The notes below the pieces were generated by a model, which did no database searches, was not told the DNA's origin, and worked only from the letters and a program-made list of their open reading frames with translations. A stretch of 64,000 nucleotides of DNA, from the NCBI GenBank assembly GCA_018398815.1, contig CM031600.1:51859048-51923047 (forward strand), written 5' to 3'. Positions 12,266 to 22,444 of this stretch are shown in pieces (position 1 is the first letter of the stretch; the number at the start of each line of letters is the position of its first letter). A program made the translations under genes and the position numbers. This DNA is from Conus ventricosus (Eukaryota > Mollusca > Gastropoda > Neogastropoda > Conidae).

Positions 12266-13491
12266 GAGATATTGAGACAAATATTTTTTATTTTAACCTC
12301 TTCTGACTTCATTGCGCTGCTGACGAACGGCGTTCGTCATAAAAAGTGCCGTCTGCAATGCTCAGTTGACGAACGCTGTTCGTCATGATTCAGCACTCTT
12401 TCTGTTTCGTCCAGCATGGGACTTAGCAAAATATGATAGCAGCGAAGGGGTTAAAGAGATAGGTTACCCGTGGGAAGAAGATGTTAAGATAAATATATTT
12501 TTATTTTAAAGAGATAGGTCACCTATGAGAAGGAGATGTTTAGATAATTATTTATTTTTTTATTGTAAAGAGATAGGTCTCCCATGAGAAGGAGATGTTG
12601 AATAAATATTTTATATTGTAATGAGATAGGCTGCCCATGACAAGGAGATGTTGAGGTAAATATTTTTTATTGCAAAGAGATAGGTTACCCATGAGGAGGA
12701 GATGTTGAGATAAATATTTTTTATTGTAAAGAGATAGGTTACCCATGAGAAGGAGATGTTGAGATAAATATTTTTTGGGGTGTAAAGAGATAGGTCACAT
12801 ATTAGAAGATGTTTGGATTAATATTCTTTATTATAAATATTTTTATTGTAAAGAGATAGGTCACCCATGAGGAGATGTTGAGATAAGTATTTTTTATTGT
12901 AAAGAGATAATTCACCCATAAGGAGATGTTGAGATAAATATTTTTTATTGTAAAGAGATAGGTTACCCATGAGAAGGAGATGTTGAGATAAATATTTTTT
13001 TGTTGTAAAGAGATAGGTCACATATTAGAAGATGTTTAGATTAATATTTTTTATTATAAATATTTTTATTGTAAAGAGATAGGTCACCCATAAGGAGATG
13101 TTGAGATAAGTATTTTTTATTGTAAAGAGATAATTCACCCATGAGAAAGATGTTGAGATAAGTATTTATTATTGTAAAGAGATAATTCACCTGTGAGAAG
13201 GAGATGTTGAGATAAGTATTTTTTATTTTAGAGATAATTCACCCATGAGAAGATGTTGAGATAAGTATTTTTTAATTGTAAAGAGATAATTCACCGATGA
13301 GAAGGAGATGTTGATATAAGTTTTTTTTATTGTAAAGAGATAATTCACCCATGAGAAGGAGATGTGGAGATAAGTATTTTTATTGTAAAGAGATAGGTTA
13401 CCCATGAGAAGGAGATGTGGAGATAAGTATTTTTTTTATTGTAAAGAGATAGGTCACCCATGAGAAGGAGATGTTGAGACAAATATTTTTT
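12266..13491 (+). repeat. ~55-bp minisatellite, right block
   Basis: More than 18 diverged units continue the array at 10063. The block is interrupted by the TTAA-flanked MITE at 12297-12450. A longer period is superimposed: the variant run cacatattagaagatgttt occurs near 12797 and again near 13018, with matching neighbours on both sides. Confidence 0.88.
12297..12450. mobile_element. 154-bp MITE with TTAA target duplication
   Basis: TTAA flanks the insert at 12293-12296 and 12451-12454, and undisturbed minisatellite units nearby carry atTTAAagagatagg, which gives the empty site. The ends are CCTCTTC and, reverse complemented, CCCCTTC. Inside are two near-palindromes, TGACGAACGGCGTTCGTCA and TGACGAACGCTGTTCGTCA. 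A TTAA duplication is the hallmark of piggyBac-type transposition. The family link is inference, since no transposase is present. Confidence 0.72.
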
Positions 13492-13559
13492 AGGTTTCAA
13501 AGTGGGATGACTGCAGGCAGACATTGAAACAAGAGCAAAGACAGAATCACTACACAGTC

Positions 13560-13790
13560 AAATGAAATGATAATTTCTGTTATGATTAGTATAATTATTA
13601 TTACTATTGTCACATTATTAATATTATCATTATTATGATTACAACTATTATCACATTATTATTGATTCTACCATTATTGTTATAACTAGCCCTGGTAAAA
13701 TTATTATTGATTTGAATGCTACTACTACCATTATTATTATTATTATTATTATCATTGTCAATGCTATTATAATCAGTATCAATACTTTCA
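13560..13790. repeat. AT-rich (ATT)n-like low-complexity DNA
   Basis: Degenerate ATT/ATA repeats between the minisatellite and the Tc1-like element, with a cleaner (TTA)n run at 13728-13752. No gene. Confidence 0.8.
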
Positions 13791-14201
13791 TCATTCACAA
13801 CTGTACTATATTTGTTTTTTCTAAATGTCAATGCATTAACGTATATTGGTCACAAGTTAAGGGCCACAGGTCGATTTCGACCACTGCAAGAAAGATACAT
13901 TCAAAAAATGATATGACAAATGGACCGGTAGACCAGGTTACAAGTGTAGCCTATCCACCTATGAAAGCATGTGCATCATGCTTTCACTCACAGTCACTTT
14001 ATGTACCGAGTGAAAGCCTTGTGAACATCGGTGATATTCGTGAATTTTTGTGTTAACTTTCGGCTGCTTTAGCTGCAAAAGCAGGATTAGAGGACAAAAA
14101 CTGCATGACGCACATGAACGTTCAGGTTAATGTTAACACTTGTCAGCATTAGCAAACCAGGGATGGGTATAAAAGTCACAAAAATCTGGGCTTCTACAAG
14201 C

Positions 14202-15950
14202 ATGCCTCCGAGAACAAAACTTTGCACCCTGGACCGTGGACGCGCCCTGGCATGGCTGAACAAAGGCCTGTCATCACGAGAAGTTGAAAGACGACTGGGA
14301 GTGAGCCACTCTGTAATCCAGAGGCTGCAGGAACATTTCCAGGCCACAGGCACAACAGAAGAACGCCCTCGGTCCGGACATCCATGCAGCACCAACAGAC
14401 AGGATGATCGCTTCCTCCGGCTGTCCATACTGCGCAATCGTACTGTTCGCTACATTAGAGCCACACCAGATTACCTCCAAATTTTGGGTTTGGGGTTTTT
14501 TTAGTGCATTGTGTGTCTTTTCATGGTCTTATCAAGAGCTCCAAACCTGGTGATGTGATGTTACATAATAGCAGAGATAAAGCGAAAAAACACTTGTGGC
14601 ACAGAGCAAGATTACCTATGTGTTTGGAGCAACAGCGGAACATCCGGCTTTAACCAACTGTGCTGAGAAAGAGGATATGTTAAGGAAAGGAAGGGAGGGT
14701 AGGCTACCTCTGTACACTTGGCTGATACTCTTCCCTGCTGTGAAAGATGCTGGCAGCAGGGAGAGGGAAAACGTCTGTCTTCTCATTACACTGATTTATG
14801 GCCTGCTCTGCCATGTGGGAGGGGAGAGGCTAGGACGGTCAGATAAGAGCGCGCTACACCAGGCTTACTACTGGAAGTCTGGTTTGCTCCAAATTATGAA
14901 GAACCCTGCGAGGCAGTTTTCAAGCAAGGAATGACTATTTTTTGTAAATGTGTGTTTTTATGTTTTCTGTTGAATACTATTTGATGCTGCTAACAGCACT
15001 TATACATTACAACTTGAACTTGAACCATTGTGAGTTATGTGACTATAGAAGTACTCGTGTGACTTCTGCCATTGTTTAAAAACTTCAGGTGGGCATTTCT
15101 CAAATCTGCCATTTTGGAGATGAACCGGTGTGCCTCTGAAGTAGCGTGTTCACTGCCAGCACTCTGAGACATGAACTGAGGACAGCTGTCAACAGGAACG
15201 TCAGCACCAGCACCATCCGCAACCGGCTACATGAGTTTGACGTCCACTCAAGACGTGCAGCCATCAGGATCCCTCTGACACCGGCTCATCGTCAGGCCTG
15301 TGTGGCCTGGTGTCAGCAACATCAGCACTGGACCAGGCAGCAATGGTCCCAGGTCTTGCTCACCGACGTGTCCCGCTTCACTGTTGCCTTCAATGACGGC
15401 AGGAGACAGGTCCGGCACAGGCAAGGAGAGTGGTTTGTAGACTGCGCTGTTCGTGAGGTTGACCACTGTGGAGGAGGCTCAGTGATGGTGTGGGGTGGCT
15501 TCCATGTCAACGGCAGAACACCTTTGTACATCATTCAGGGTTCTTTGACCGGACTGCACTACAGGAATGAGATTGTTCTGCCTGTCATCCAGCCAGCTCT
15601 GCGAGCCATGGGACCGAGGGCAACCTTGCAGGACGATAACGCTCCTCCTCATTGAGCTCAGTGAAGTCACTGACTTCATGCATCAGCAAGGGATCCCAAG
15701 GATGGACTGGCCTGCTTGTTCACCTGACTTGGCACTAATTGAACACGTGTGGGACGTTCTGGGACAAAGGGGGGCCAACAATCATCCCCCTCTTGTGGAT
15801 GTCAACCAGCAGGCACAATTTCTGCAACAGGAGTGCAGAACATCCCCCAGAACACTCTCAGGAATCTTGTGCATTCCATGCGCTGGCGCTTCCTTAAATG
15901 TCTGGCAGCTAATGGGGTCACACCCAATATTGACCTTTGTTGAGATATGC
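14202..15950 (+). pseudogene. Tc1-family transposase, interrupted and frameshifted
   Basis: Residues 1-82 (14202-14447) form the paired-like helix-turn-helix that binds the transposon ends: LNKGLSSREVERRLGVSHSV, then RPRSGHP and ILRNRTV. The coding sequence resumes at 15149 with TASTLRHELR and STSTIRNRLHE, then the catalytic core. LLTDVSRF keeps the first Asp but has Val where family members have Glu (SDESRF). DDNAPPH holds the second Asp. After a stop and frame change at about 15655, DWPACSPDLALIEHVWDVLG supplies the final Glu of the DDE triad. The insert and at least one more frame break make it inactive. It sits in the same orientation as BPNT2 inside its last intron. Confidence 0.88.
14448..15146. 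mobile_element. ~0.7-kb non-autonomous element, copy A (CGCTAC ends)
   Basis: This insert begins CGCTACATTAGAGCCACACC and ends, reverse complemented, CGCTACTTCAGAGGCACACC. The inverted repeats continue to about 38 bases with a few mismatches. TGTT precedes it (14444-14447) and follows it (15147-15150), so a 4-bp target duplication is likely. A second copy lies inverted at 54683-55377 and is about 95% identical by eye, which fixes both boundaries. I find no transposase in it. It disrupts the Tc1 transposase, so it is the younger of the two. The superfamily is not recognised. Confidence 0.85.
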
Positions 15951-16157
15951 GTAACTGATTCCTGACTTTTGAAAAGAGGGGTGTGTGATTTGACCTTGTA
16001 CTGTTGCTCTGTTTTTGAACGAATTTGATCGCATCCTCTATGAAATTGTTGATTAATGATGAAATTAACAATTTCATATTTCAAATTGCCTCGTCTGTGC
16101 CTTTTCTGTCTTTGGTGGTGCTGTTGTGAGATGGCCCTTAACTTGTTGTGACTAGTA

Positions 16158-16439
16158 TATTTCATAGAGTTTAACAGACAGTACTGTCTTTGCCATTTCC
16201 TTGATAATTACTGTCATTAATGTTATTCATGATTATTGTTATAACCATTGGCATATTTATTAGATTCTATTTTACTGTCTTTAACATTATCTGTAGCCTC
16301 CTCTTTCTCATTCTTTTTATTCTTCTTGCTCTCCTCCTCCTCTTCTATATTATCAACATCACCTTTCTTCTTGTTGTTGTTGCTATCATTGTAAGCTTCA
16401 AAACGGAGTGACTGAGGGTGGAAAATGAAGCAAAATTTG
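16158..16439. other. AT-rich intronic DNA
   Basis: T-rich, ATT-like low-complexity sequence between the Tc1-like element and the palindrome. Nothing coding is seen. Confidence 0.6.
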
Positions 16440-16775
16440 GAAAAAGAGGGGGTTAGTTACCGCCAAGGACACCGACAAATAAAATACAGGACAAAACACA
16501 ATGCCTTTCTACCTCTTGGGTCTTCTTCAGGCAAAGACAAATAACATTTAGGACAGTGAAAATGAAGAATGAGAAACCACTTATCTTCTCATATTTGGCG
16601 CAAAACCAAAAACCATTAATTTTGAGAAGATAAGTGGTTTCTCATTTTTCGTTTTCACTGTCCTAAATGTTATTTGTCACTGCCTGAAGAAGACCCAAGA
16701 GGTCGAAATGCATTGTGTTTTGTCCTGTACTTTATTTGTCTGTGTCCTTGGCAATTGCTTATCCCCTCTTTTGTT
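16440..16775. repeat. Large palindrome, ~150-bp arms, 31-bp loop
   Basis: The left arm (16440-16590) is the reverse complement of the right arm (16622-16775), with roughly one mismatch per ten bases. Each arm carries the gggtcttcttcag / ctgaagaagaccc motif followed by a sequence ending in ggacagt. A single arm of the same family lies at 4572. A diverged one lies at 17055-17140, with cctgaagatgacc. Such terminal repeats in inverted or head-to-tail arrays are typical of Penelope-like elements, but no RT or GIY-YIG sequence is seen here. Confidence 0.85.
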
Positions 16776-17286
16776 ACTATACCCATGTTATTGTAATATC
16801 CTTTAACTCTTCTTCTCCTTCTTCTTGTGTTAGTATTGTTAGGATTATTACTACAATTACTATTCTTATTATTGTTAAGTTTTATGTGACTATACAACCA
16901 TTATTTATATCGTTATTAATAGTATTAACATTTTCTTTATTTTATTATCTTAACATACACAGTATTGTTTCCCCTTCGGATTCAGTTCTATTTGCACCCA
17001 GTTTGAAGAGATTAGTGACCGTCTGTTCATCCTCATTATCATCATCTTGAGTGTTATTTGTCCTTCCTGAAGATGACCAAACAGGTTGAAATTTGTTGAA
17101 ACCGTTTTGTCCTTTGTGTATTCTTTCATTTGGCAACATGGTGATTCTCATTTTGTCTTTGTTGTTGTAAATATTTTTAAGTCACACGCAACACACAATG
17201 ACATTTTTTTACATGGCAGAAATATGGTTTGCACACACAACACAATAGCATCTCTGTAACACTTTTATGCGGCTGTGTGGTGGCAG
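16776..17286. other. End of the last BPNT2 intron
   Basis: AT-rich DNA with a diverged foldback arm at 17055-17140 and the splice acceptor at 17285-17286. The ATT-rich part at 16800-16960 is low complexity. Confidence 0.6.
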
Positions 17287-17555
17287 GCTACAAAACATTG
17301 GAGGTGATCAAGGGCAACGTGGAGGCGTATGTCCATGTCACTCTCATCAAGAAGTGGGACATTTGCTCCGGCCATGCCATCTTGAAGGCTGTGGAGGGCA
17401 CCATGACCACCTTAGAGGGAAACTACATCACATACAAACCTACCGATGATCCCAAGAATGGACAAGGTCTTTTGGCCACAATCTACAACCACCAGGATTA
17501 TTTGGATCGGCTGACTCCTGAGATGGAGACATTGAAGGGCAAGCACAGGAGATAG
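17287..17555 (+). CDS. BPNT2: BPNT2, last coding exon
   Basis: After the acceptor ...gtgtggtggcag the exon completes the Gly codon of GGAG and reads YKTLEVIKGNVEAYVHVT. Then comes KKWDICSGHAILKAVEG, the second signature of the inositol-monophosphatase superfamily (W-D-x-x-x-G-x-A-I), whose Asp binds the third metal. It ends GLLATIYNHQDYLDRLTPE and GKHRR with a TAG stop at 17553-17555. The length after the WD motif matches vertebrate BPNT2. The intron before it is 8.3 kb (8947-17286) and full of mobile elements, while the previous intron is only 586 bases. The open frame extends upstream to 17229, but that part is intron because the splice site and phase fit exactly. Confidence 0.9.
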
Positions 17556-20500
17556 GACCAAGAACTTTGTGGTTGTGTCACTATGGGTGATGGTGTTGGT
17601 TGTGATGATGAGAACATATCAGTTTGTTCTTGAATGCTAACATGAACTATAACAGTTCTGAATCATAACAGCTTTGATATGACCAATCTAATGCTAATAA
17701 TTTTGATTTTAATGGACTCTAGTTTAGTTTTCTGCTCAGTATTCATTTTTGTAAGGGATGTCTCAGAAAGATTTCTTTCTGTCATTTTATTTCATAATTG
17801 TATGGATTTTGAATACTGTGGGTGTTGATTGATCTTTTGCGCTTACTTCACGGCTTATTGAGAAGATTATATGAGCAGTATGTTTTAATAGGCTCTAGTG
17901 ATGCAGGTCTTGCCATATCTATATTACTTATTACTTTAACTGGTAAGCTGTAAACATTTTGTGCTTTACTTGTAGAAAATGCAAATAACAAATCAGGTAT
18001 ATGTTGTAGCCAGCGTCCTAAAGAAAGGCATAACAAGTGGTGGTGACATTGTAGTATTGCAGTAATGCATGGATTATACCAAACTTGTATAGTGACTTAA
18101 ATGTTTGAAAAAAGAAATCTGTGCATAAGCTTATATTGAAATATTATAAACCTCCAGTGATAGCTGAAACTTGCAAATTTTGATCTTATGCAAGCATGGG
18201 ATGACATGGTCTGCCTTTGATGAATGGTGATAACAAATAGTAATGTTTCGTATTAACAGACTGAAATGTGCCAGAGCATGTTTGTTTTCCAACACACCAC
18301 AAATATGAAACGAAAAGCCTACAAGTAAGGCAGCACAATTTGATCACAGAATCCCAAAATGATTTATGAAAACATTTGTCATGCTTAGAAATTTGTTCTG
18401 ATAGATCAAGAAATCCTGATTTATCTTGCACATTTAAAGGTGGTGGCATTATTGGGCAACTTTTGGCTTCACTGATAGTTTCCACTTTTTGTTTTCCCAC
18501 TTTATGTACTTATGATGATTCAAGTTGTAGATTTGCCACATCTTAACCTTGAACATATTCAGTTTTCATTTTACTCTTCCGAAAAAGCTCATTCATGAAT
18601 CATGTATTTATTTTTTTTTGTCGTCAGCATTCCTTAAAGGCCGACAATATGCTTTGTTCCACCACCAGTTTGAACCACATTTTGTTATTTGTTTGTGATA
18701 TCTGCTTACATGAGCGCAAGTGTGGCGTGTACACATGTCTGAGATCACATGCATATATTACTCACAGTTTGTTAACTACTCGATTTTTACAAAGCAGCAC
18801 TTGGATTTGTGTGTGTGTGTGTGGTCGCTTGATTCACCAACTTCCATTTTGATATTAACTGTTCTTTAGAAGTTCTGGTCTGCACATCTGATAGAAGTAA
18901 AAGTGGAGAACTGGCATTCTCGTGGGTGGGAAGGAGTTTGATAAGGAAAACTGAAAACCAAGTGCATGTTAAATGGAGATGGATCAAGGCAAGGCATCCT
19001 ACGAAAATATGGATTTTTTTCTACCTAAATGGAGGTTGGATGGGTTTTTTCCCCCTCTAGTTTCACTGATAAAAATGCACAAATCCCCTTTTTTTTATCA
19101 GTAATATTCTTGACAGTTCAGACAATGGTGCTAGTAAAACTACAAGCACAGCAACTCATGTGTTGATATTACGTGGTTCTTGGTATGATATTTTTTAACA
19201 TGAAGATACCTGTTGAGAACTGTAAAACATTTTTTAATGCCTGTTTTGTTTGTTTCAGAGATTGGGAAGTGACCTGTTTACCCATATAATTTTGCTGTAT
19301 TTTGTACACGTTTGGCAAAAATACCACCATTACAATGGATTAATAAAAGAAGAAAAAAAATCTAGATGAATTTTTGCATGTGACTTGTGCCAAGTTTGGG
19401 GCATTGATTGAAAGAGCAACAAGATCTTGCTACTTTTTAATCAAGAAATTGCGGCAGCATTTGCTTTTACAATATGCCCTGAAATGCTATTTAAAAAAAA
19501 AAAAAAAAAAGGCAAGAGTGCATCAGTTTGTGCCAGACTATGCAGATAACTAGGTTTGCATGTAATTTGTGTTGAAAGAACCTATTTGCATGTAGTTACT
19601 GCAAGATCAGGTATTCCTCTACTATCTGCTGTGTGGTGGGAGGCGAAAACAGAACAGATCCCTTTGCTTTTAAATATTTGGAAGATTAAACATTGAACCA
19701 CACCCGTCCCCCAATTTCTGACAAAAATTTACAAGAGATGTACAAACTGCTAGTAGAATATACTAAATTTTGTTTAAAGTATACAAACAGCAGTTTTAAA
19801 GGTAAACATGTCCAGTGGGAGGTGTTTACTGAATGAAGTATGAACAACTTCAGTCCTTGTATTCTGCATCTATGCCAAGTTGCTGCATTGCGGGTGCATC
19901 TGTTCACGTAGAATTTTGAGGTGCAGTGAATTTAATTCCTCATACAGATCAAATCTTTCTTCTTTACATATACAGTTTATGTATTAATGTAATTGGTGCA
20001 AATGACTATGCCTAAAGCCATATTTTTTTCTTTTTTATTAACAGTACTGGCGCTAGTCTGCTGGAAGAAATTTTGAGGTTTGGGTATTTTAGATACAGAC
20101 TACCATGATCATGACATATATCAACAAATTGCAGTCCCCACACCATCCAACACAGAATTGGAAAAAAAAGGGATGAAAAACGAATGATGACGAAGTCAAA
20201 TCCTGTGGGAGGGATTGAGAAAGGAAAGTCCAAACAAGCCTATGGAAAGAGGGCATGTGCGCCGACAGAAAATTTGCTGCTTGTCATCCACTGATCTGGA
20301 TAACATTCTTATTGAAGTCTCTTTGACTACAACAGACCAGTTTGCCCTAAAACTGCTGTTTATGTACTTTTTCATAGAAATCAGTGTACTTTCTACACAG
20401 ACTGTATACAACTCCACCAATTTTTTGTGAAAGCAGGGGAAAAGGGCAAACCCCAAGGGGAGGGGGTTCACGTTTCATTTTCCAAATTTTTCTGTAAGTG

Positions 20501-21174
20501 CTCTCTCATTGATTTGTCTTCCCTGTTGTTATTCCAAGTATCGGCTCGTTGCCTCAGAAACAAACAGAACCAGGTGTGCAAGTTAGCAAGTTATTCTTGT
20601 GAAAGCTCCCAAACGGGCTCACCAAGACCATACATGGTTGCACTTGGCAGGCACTCAAGAACTTTATGTCTAGAGTTTTTAAAAACTTATTTTTCTTGAT
20701 TCATTGAATTTTCTCTAAACATGTGTATAAGCAAATATAGCCAGGTGCAATTTTGAAATCATGTGGGTAAATGTGTCTACTACACCCACAGCTGAACTTT
20801 TTTTTGTTTAAAGGTTAATTTATATACATGTACATAAAAAAAAAGAAAAATGGTATGTGGTATTGAACTGGTGGATATGCAAGTTAAGTAGAAAGATGAA
20901 TACAATGATGGAGGTACAATGCCTCTTGTGTTCTAGGGTTATAAAGCATGTTTATATGAATTTAGTTTGCAAAAGACCCGATAGTTTCGCAAGAAATGCT
21001 TTGTACAGTTTTAATACTTTTGTGCGTATGATTAGTGTGAGCTGGTGTTTGTGATGTGGGTTTATTTTCATTGGTGTGTACTGGTTGATCAGCAAGTGGG
21101 GTACATATAAATGTCGATATTTATCTTTTCTTTTTCTTTTGCATCTTTTTCAAAGCGAGGCTTTTTTCCCTCTA
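17556..21174 (+). other. BPNT2 3' UTR and downstream DNA
   Basis: AT-rich with no convincing open frame on either strand. AATAAA at 19342-19347 is a candidate polyadenylation signal and would give a 1.8-kb 3' UTR. This is a guess from the motif alone. An A run lies at 19492-19510. No mobile element boundaries were recognised in this stretch. Confidence 0.4.
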
Positions 21175-21235
21175 CCATATTAATAGCCCCAACAGGCCTG
21201 AAGTGGCCGATAGGGCTGCAGTCATAAGTAGGTGT
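21175..21235 (-). mobile_element. LINE 3'-end fragment
   Basis: On the minus strand it reads GCAGCCCTATCGGCC, then AGGCCTGTTGGGGCTATTAA, resembling the end of the LINE at 1-2062 and the fragment at 51994. No target duplication could be fixed. Confidence 0.4.
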
Positions 21236-21545
21236 GATATATATCGTAAATGTATCACAATGATCTTGAAGGAGAGGTTTGGGACCCCTCATACAGTTAT
21301 GCTTGTTTGTCCTATGGTTGCTCATGAACATGACTGTTGATAATGCTCTGGCAGACCTGACTACATCAGCAAACCATTTCCAGTAGCACAGACTTCTGTT
21401 TCCAGTAGCAAGACCCTCTAACCAGTAGCCACTACCTCGGCCAGGTTTCAAACTACCGCGGGCTCGTTTCAAACTACTGCTATCTAATCATAATTGAAAA
21501 ACTATGTTTCTTTGCTTTAATAATAGTAAATACTACCTTCATTTC

Positions 21546-21548
<3 letters not shown>

Positions 21549-21590
<42 letters not shown>
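21549..21590. repeat. (GA)n microsatellite
   Basis: Twenty-one GA units inside the CAGACCTG element. Confidence 0.95.
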
Positions 21591-21593
<3 letters not shown>

Positions 21594-21779
21594 TACCTTA
21601 CAACATATGACAAACTCAATTTTGAGCTCATTACTGAACTTTGCACAAATTACAGTAGGCATAGTGTGAATCACCATTATGACTGTTCTTCTTCTTCCAG
21701 ATGGGGATGTTTAACCTGCCCCGTGCGCACAGTCTTCACGTAGACTATTCTGGCACACAGGTTGCATGCATTGTGTATA

Positions 21780-22020
21780 CATTCGTGTAGCCGGTACTCA
21801 CCCATCTTAGGACATGAGCATCGGGATCTTTAGAGTCGTGTATGATCTTAGTGCATGTGACACAGACTAGACCTCGGTTTATAGTCACATCCGAACGACT
21901 ATATGGGGAATGGAGTCAGAACCAATGTTAACTCCGAGGGAAAAATCCCCTATATCGAAATTCGAACCCGCAACCCCAGGATCAGAGTCCGGCGCTCTAC
22001 CAACTGAGCTATCCGGCCCC
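21780..22020 (-). mobile_element. tRNA-derived SINE
   Basis: Read on the minus strand, the head starts GGGGCCGGATAGCTCAGTTG (box A at about 21994-22014) and has box B GGGTTCGAAT at 21960-21969. The fold is tRNA-like with a CTG in the anticodon position, but the T-arm and acceptor stems do not pair, so it is a SINE head and not a tRNA gene. The body contains GACTATAAACCGAGGT and AAAGATCCCGATGC, the core block shared with the SINEs at 4101 and 57015. It interrupts the zinc-finger coding part of the surrounding hAT-like element. Confidence 0.75.
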
Positions 22021-22444
22021 TGTTCACTATGCATGGCCATTCTTCCGTGTAACTTTGCCTAAACGTCTGCTCTGCCACACGAACTCTTTTACGTTTACAT
22101 TTGCTCGGCCCGCTTTCACTTCCCTCGAGACACCGTCTTTCACCAGGTCGTGGAGGTGTTGAAATCTCACAATCGCTTTCGCTCGCCGGTGCCGCCATTA
22201 TCGATTCGAAGAGACTGAATGACTTGCACGCATGCGCGATAGGAACAGGAAAACCGTGTCCGCTCAACACTCGCGTCTAACGGAACTGCTCTCCTCACTA
22301 AGCGCAAAATCTACTAAAACGCCATGATCGACTTCAACTTTGAAAAAACCGTAGCAAAATTATCGCTCGTCGTAGCTCCGTAGCAGACCCCTCAAATACG
22401 TAGTTGCTACGGCCGAATCGTAGCAGTAGTCAGGTCTGCTCTGG

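Larger units (their letters stand above)
13844..16157 (+). mobile_element. Tc1-like DNA transposon, split by another element
   Basis: The inverted ends read TATTGGTCACAAGTTAAG (left) and, reverse complemented, TACTAGTCACAACAAGTTAA (right), followed on both sides by GGGCCA. TA dinucleotides lie at each border as expected of the family. Between them is a Tc1-type transposase on the + strand (14202 to about 15960), interrupted by a 699-base insert. Without the insert the element is about 1.6 kb, the normal size for Tc1 elements. Confidence 0.85.
21352..22438 (-). mobile_element. CAGACCTG-end hAT-like element, copy 5, 6-bp TSD CTCTGG
   Basis: The inverted ends are CAGACCTGACTAC and GTAGTCAGGTCTG. 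CTCTGG lies directly outside both ends (21346-21351 and 22439-22444). On the minus strand the first coding part starts MAAPASESDCEISTPPRPG and contains a basic KCKRKRVRVAE segment and QSYTEEWPCIV. It is then cut by a SINE, after which SHYAYCNLCKVQ suggests the first half of a BED-like zinc finger. No catalytic RNase H-like domain is present. The element also contains a (GA)n tract. It shares end sequence, coding layout and orientation with the four copies at 33.5-42 kb. Confidence 0.8.

Noticed and set aside
12552..13405. Series of short minus-strand frames reading LSLYNKKYLSQ repeats
   Set aside because: They are translations of the ~55-bp minisatellite with varying unit length and no common frame.
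21950..22022. tRNA gene on the minus strand with a CTG anticodon position
   Set aside because: Boxes A and B are present but the T-arm and acceptor stems do not pair and a SINE body follows. It is a SINE head.
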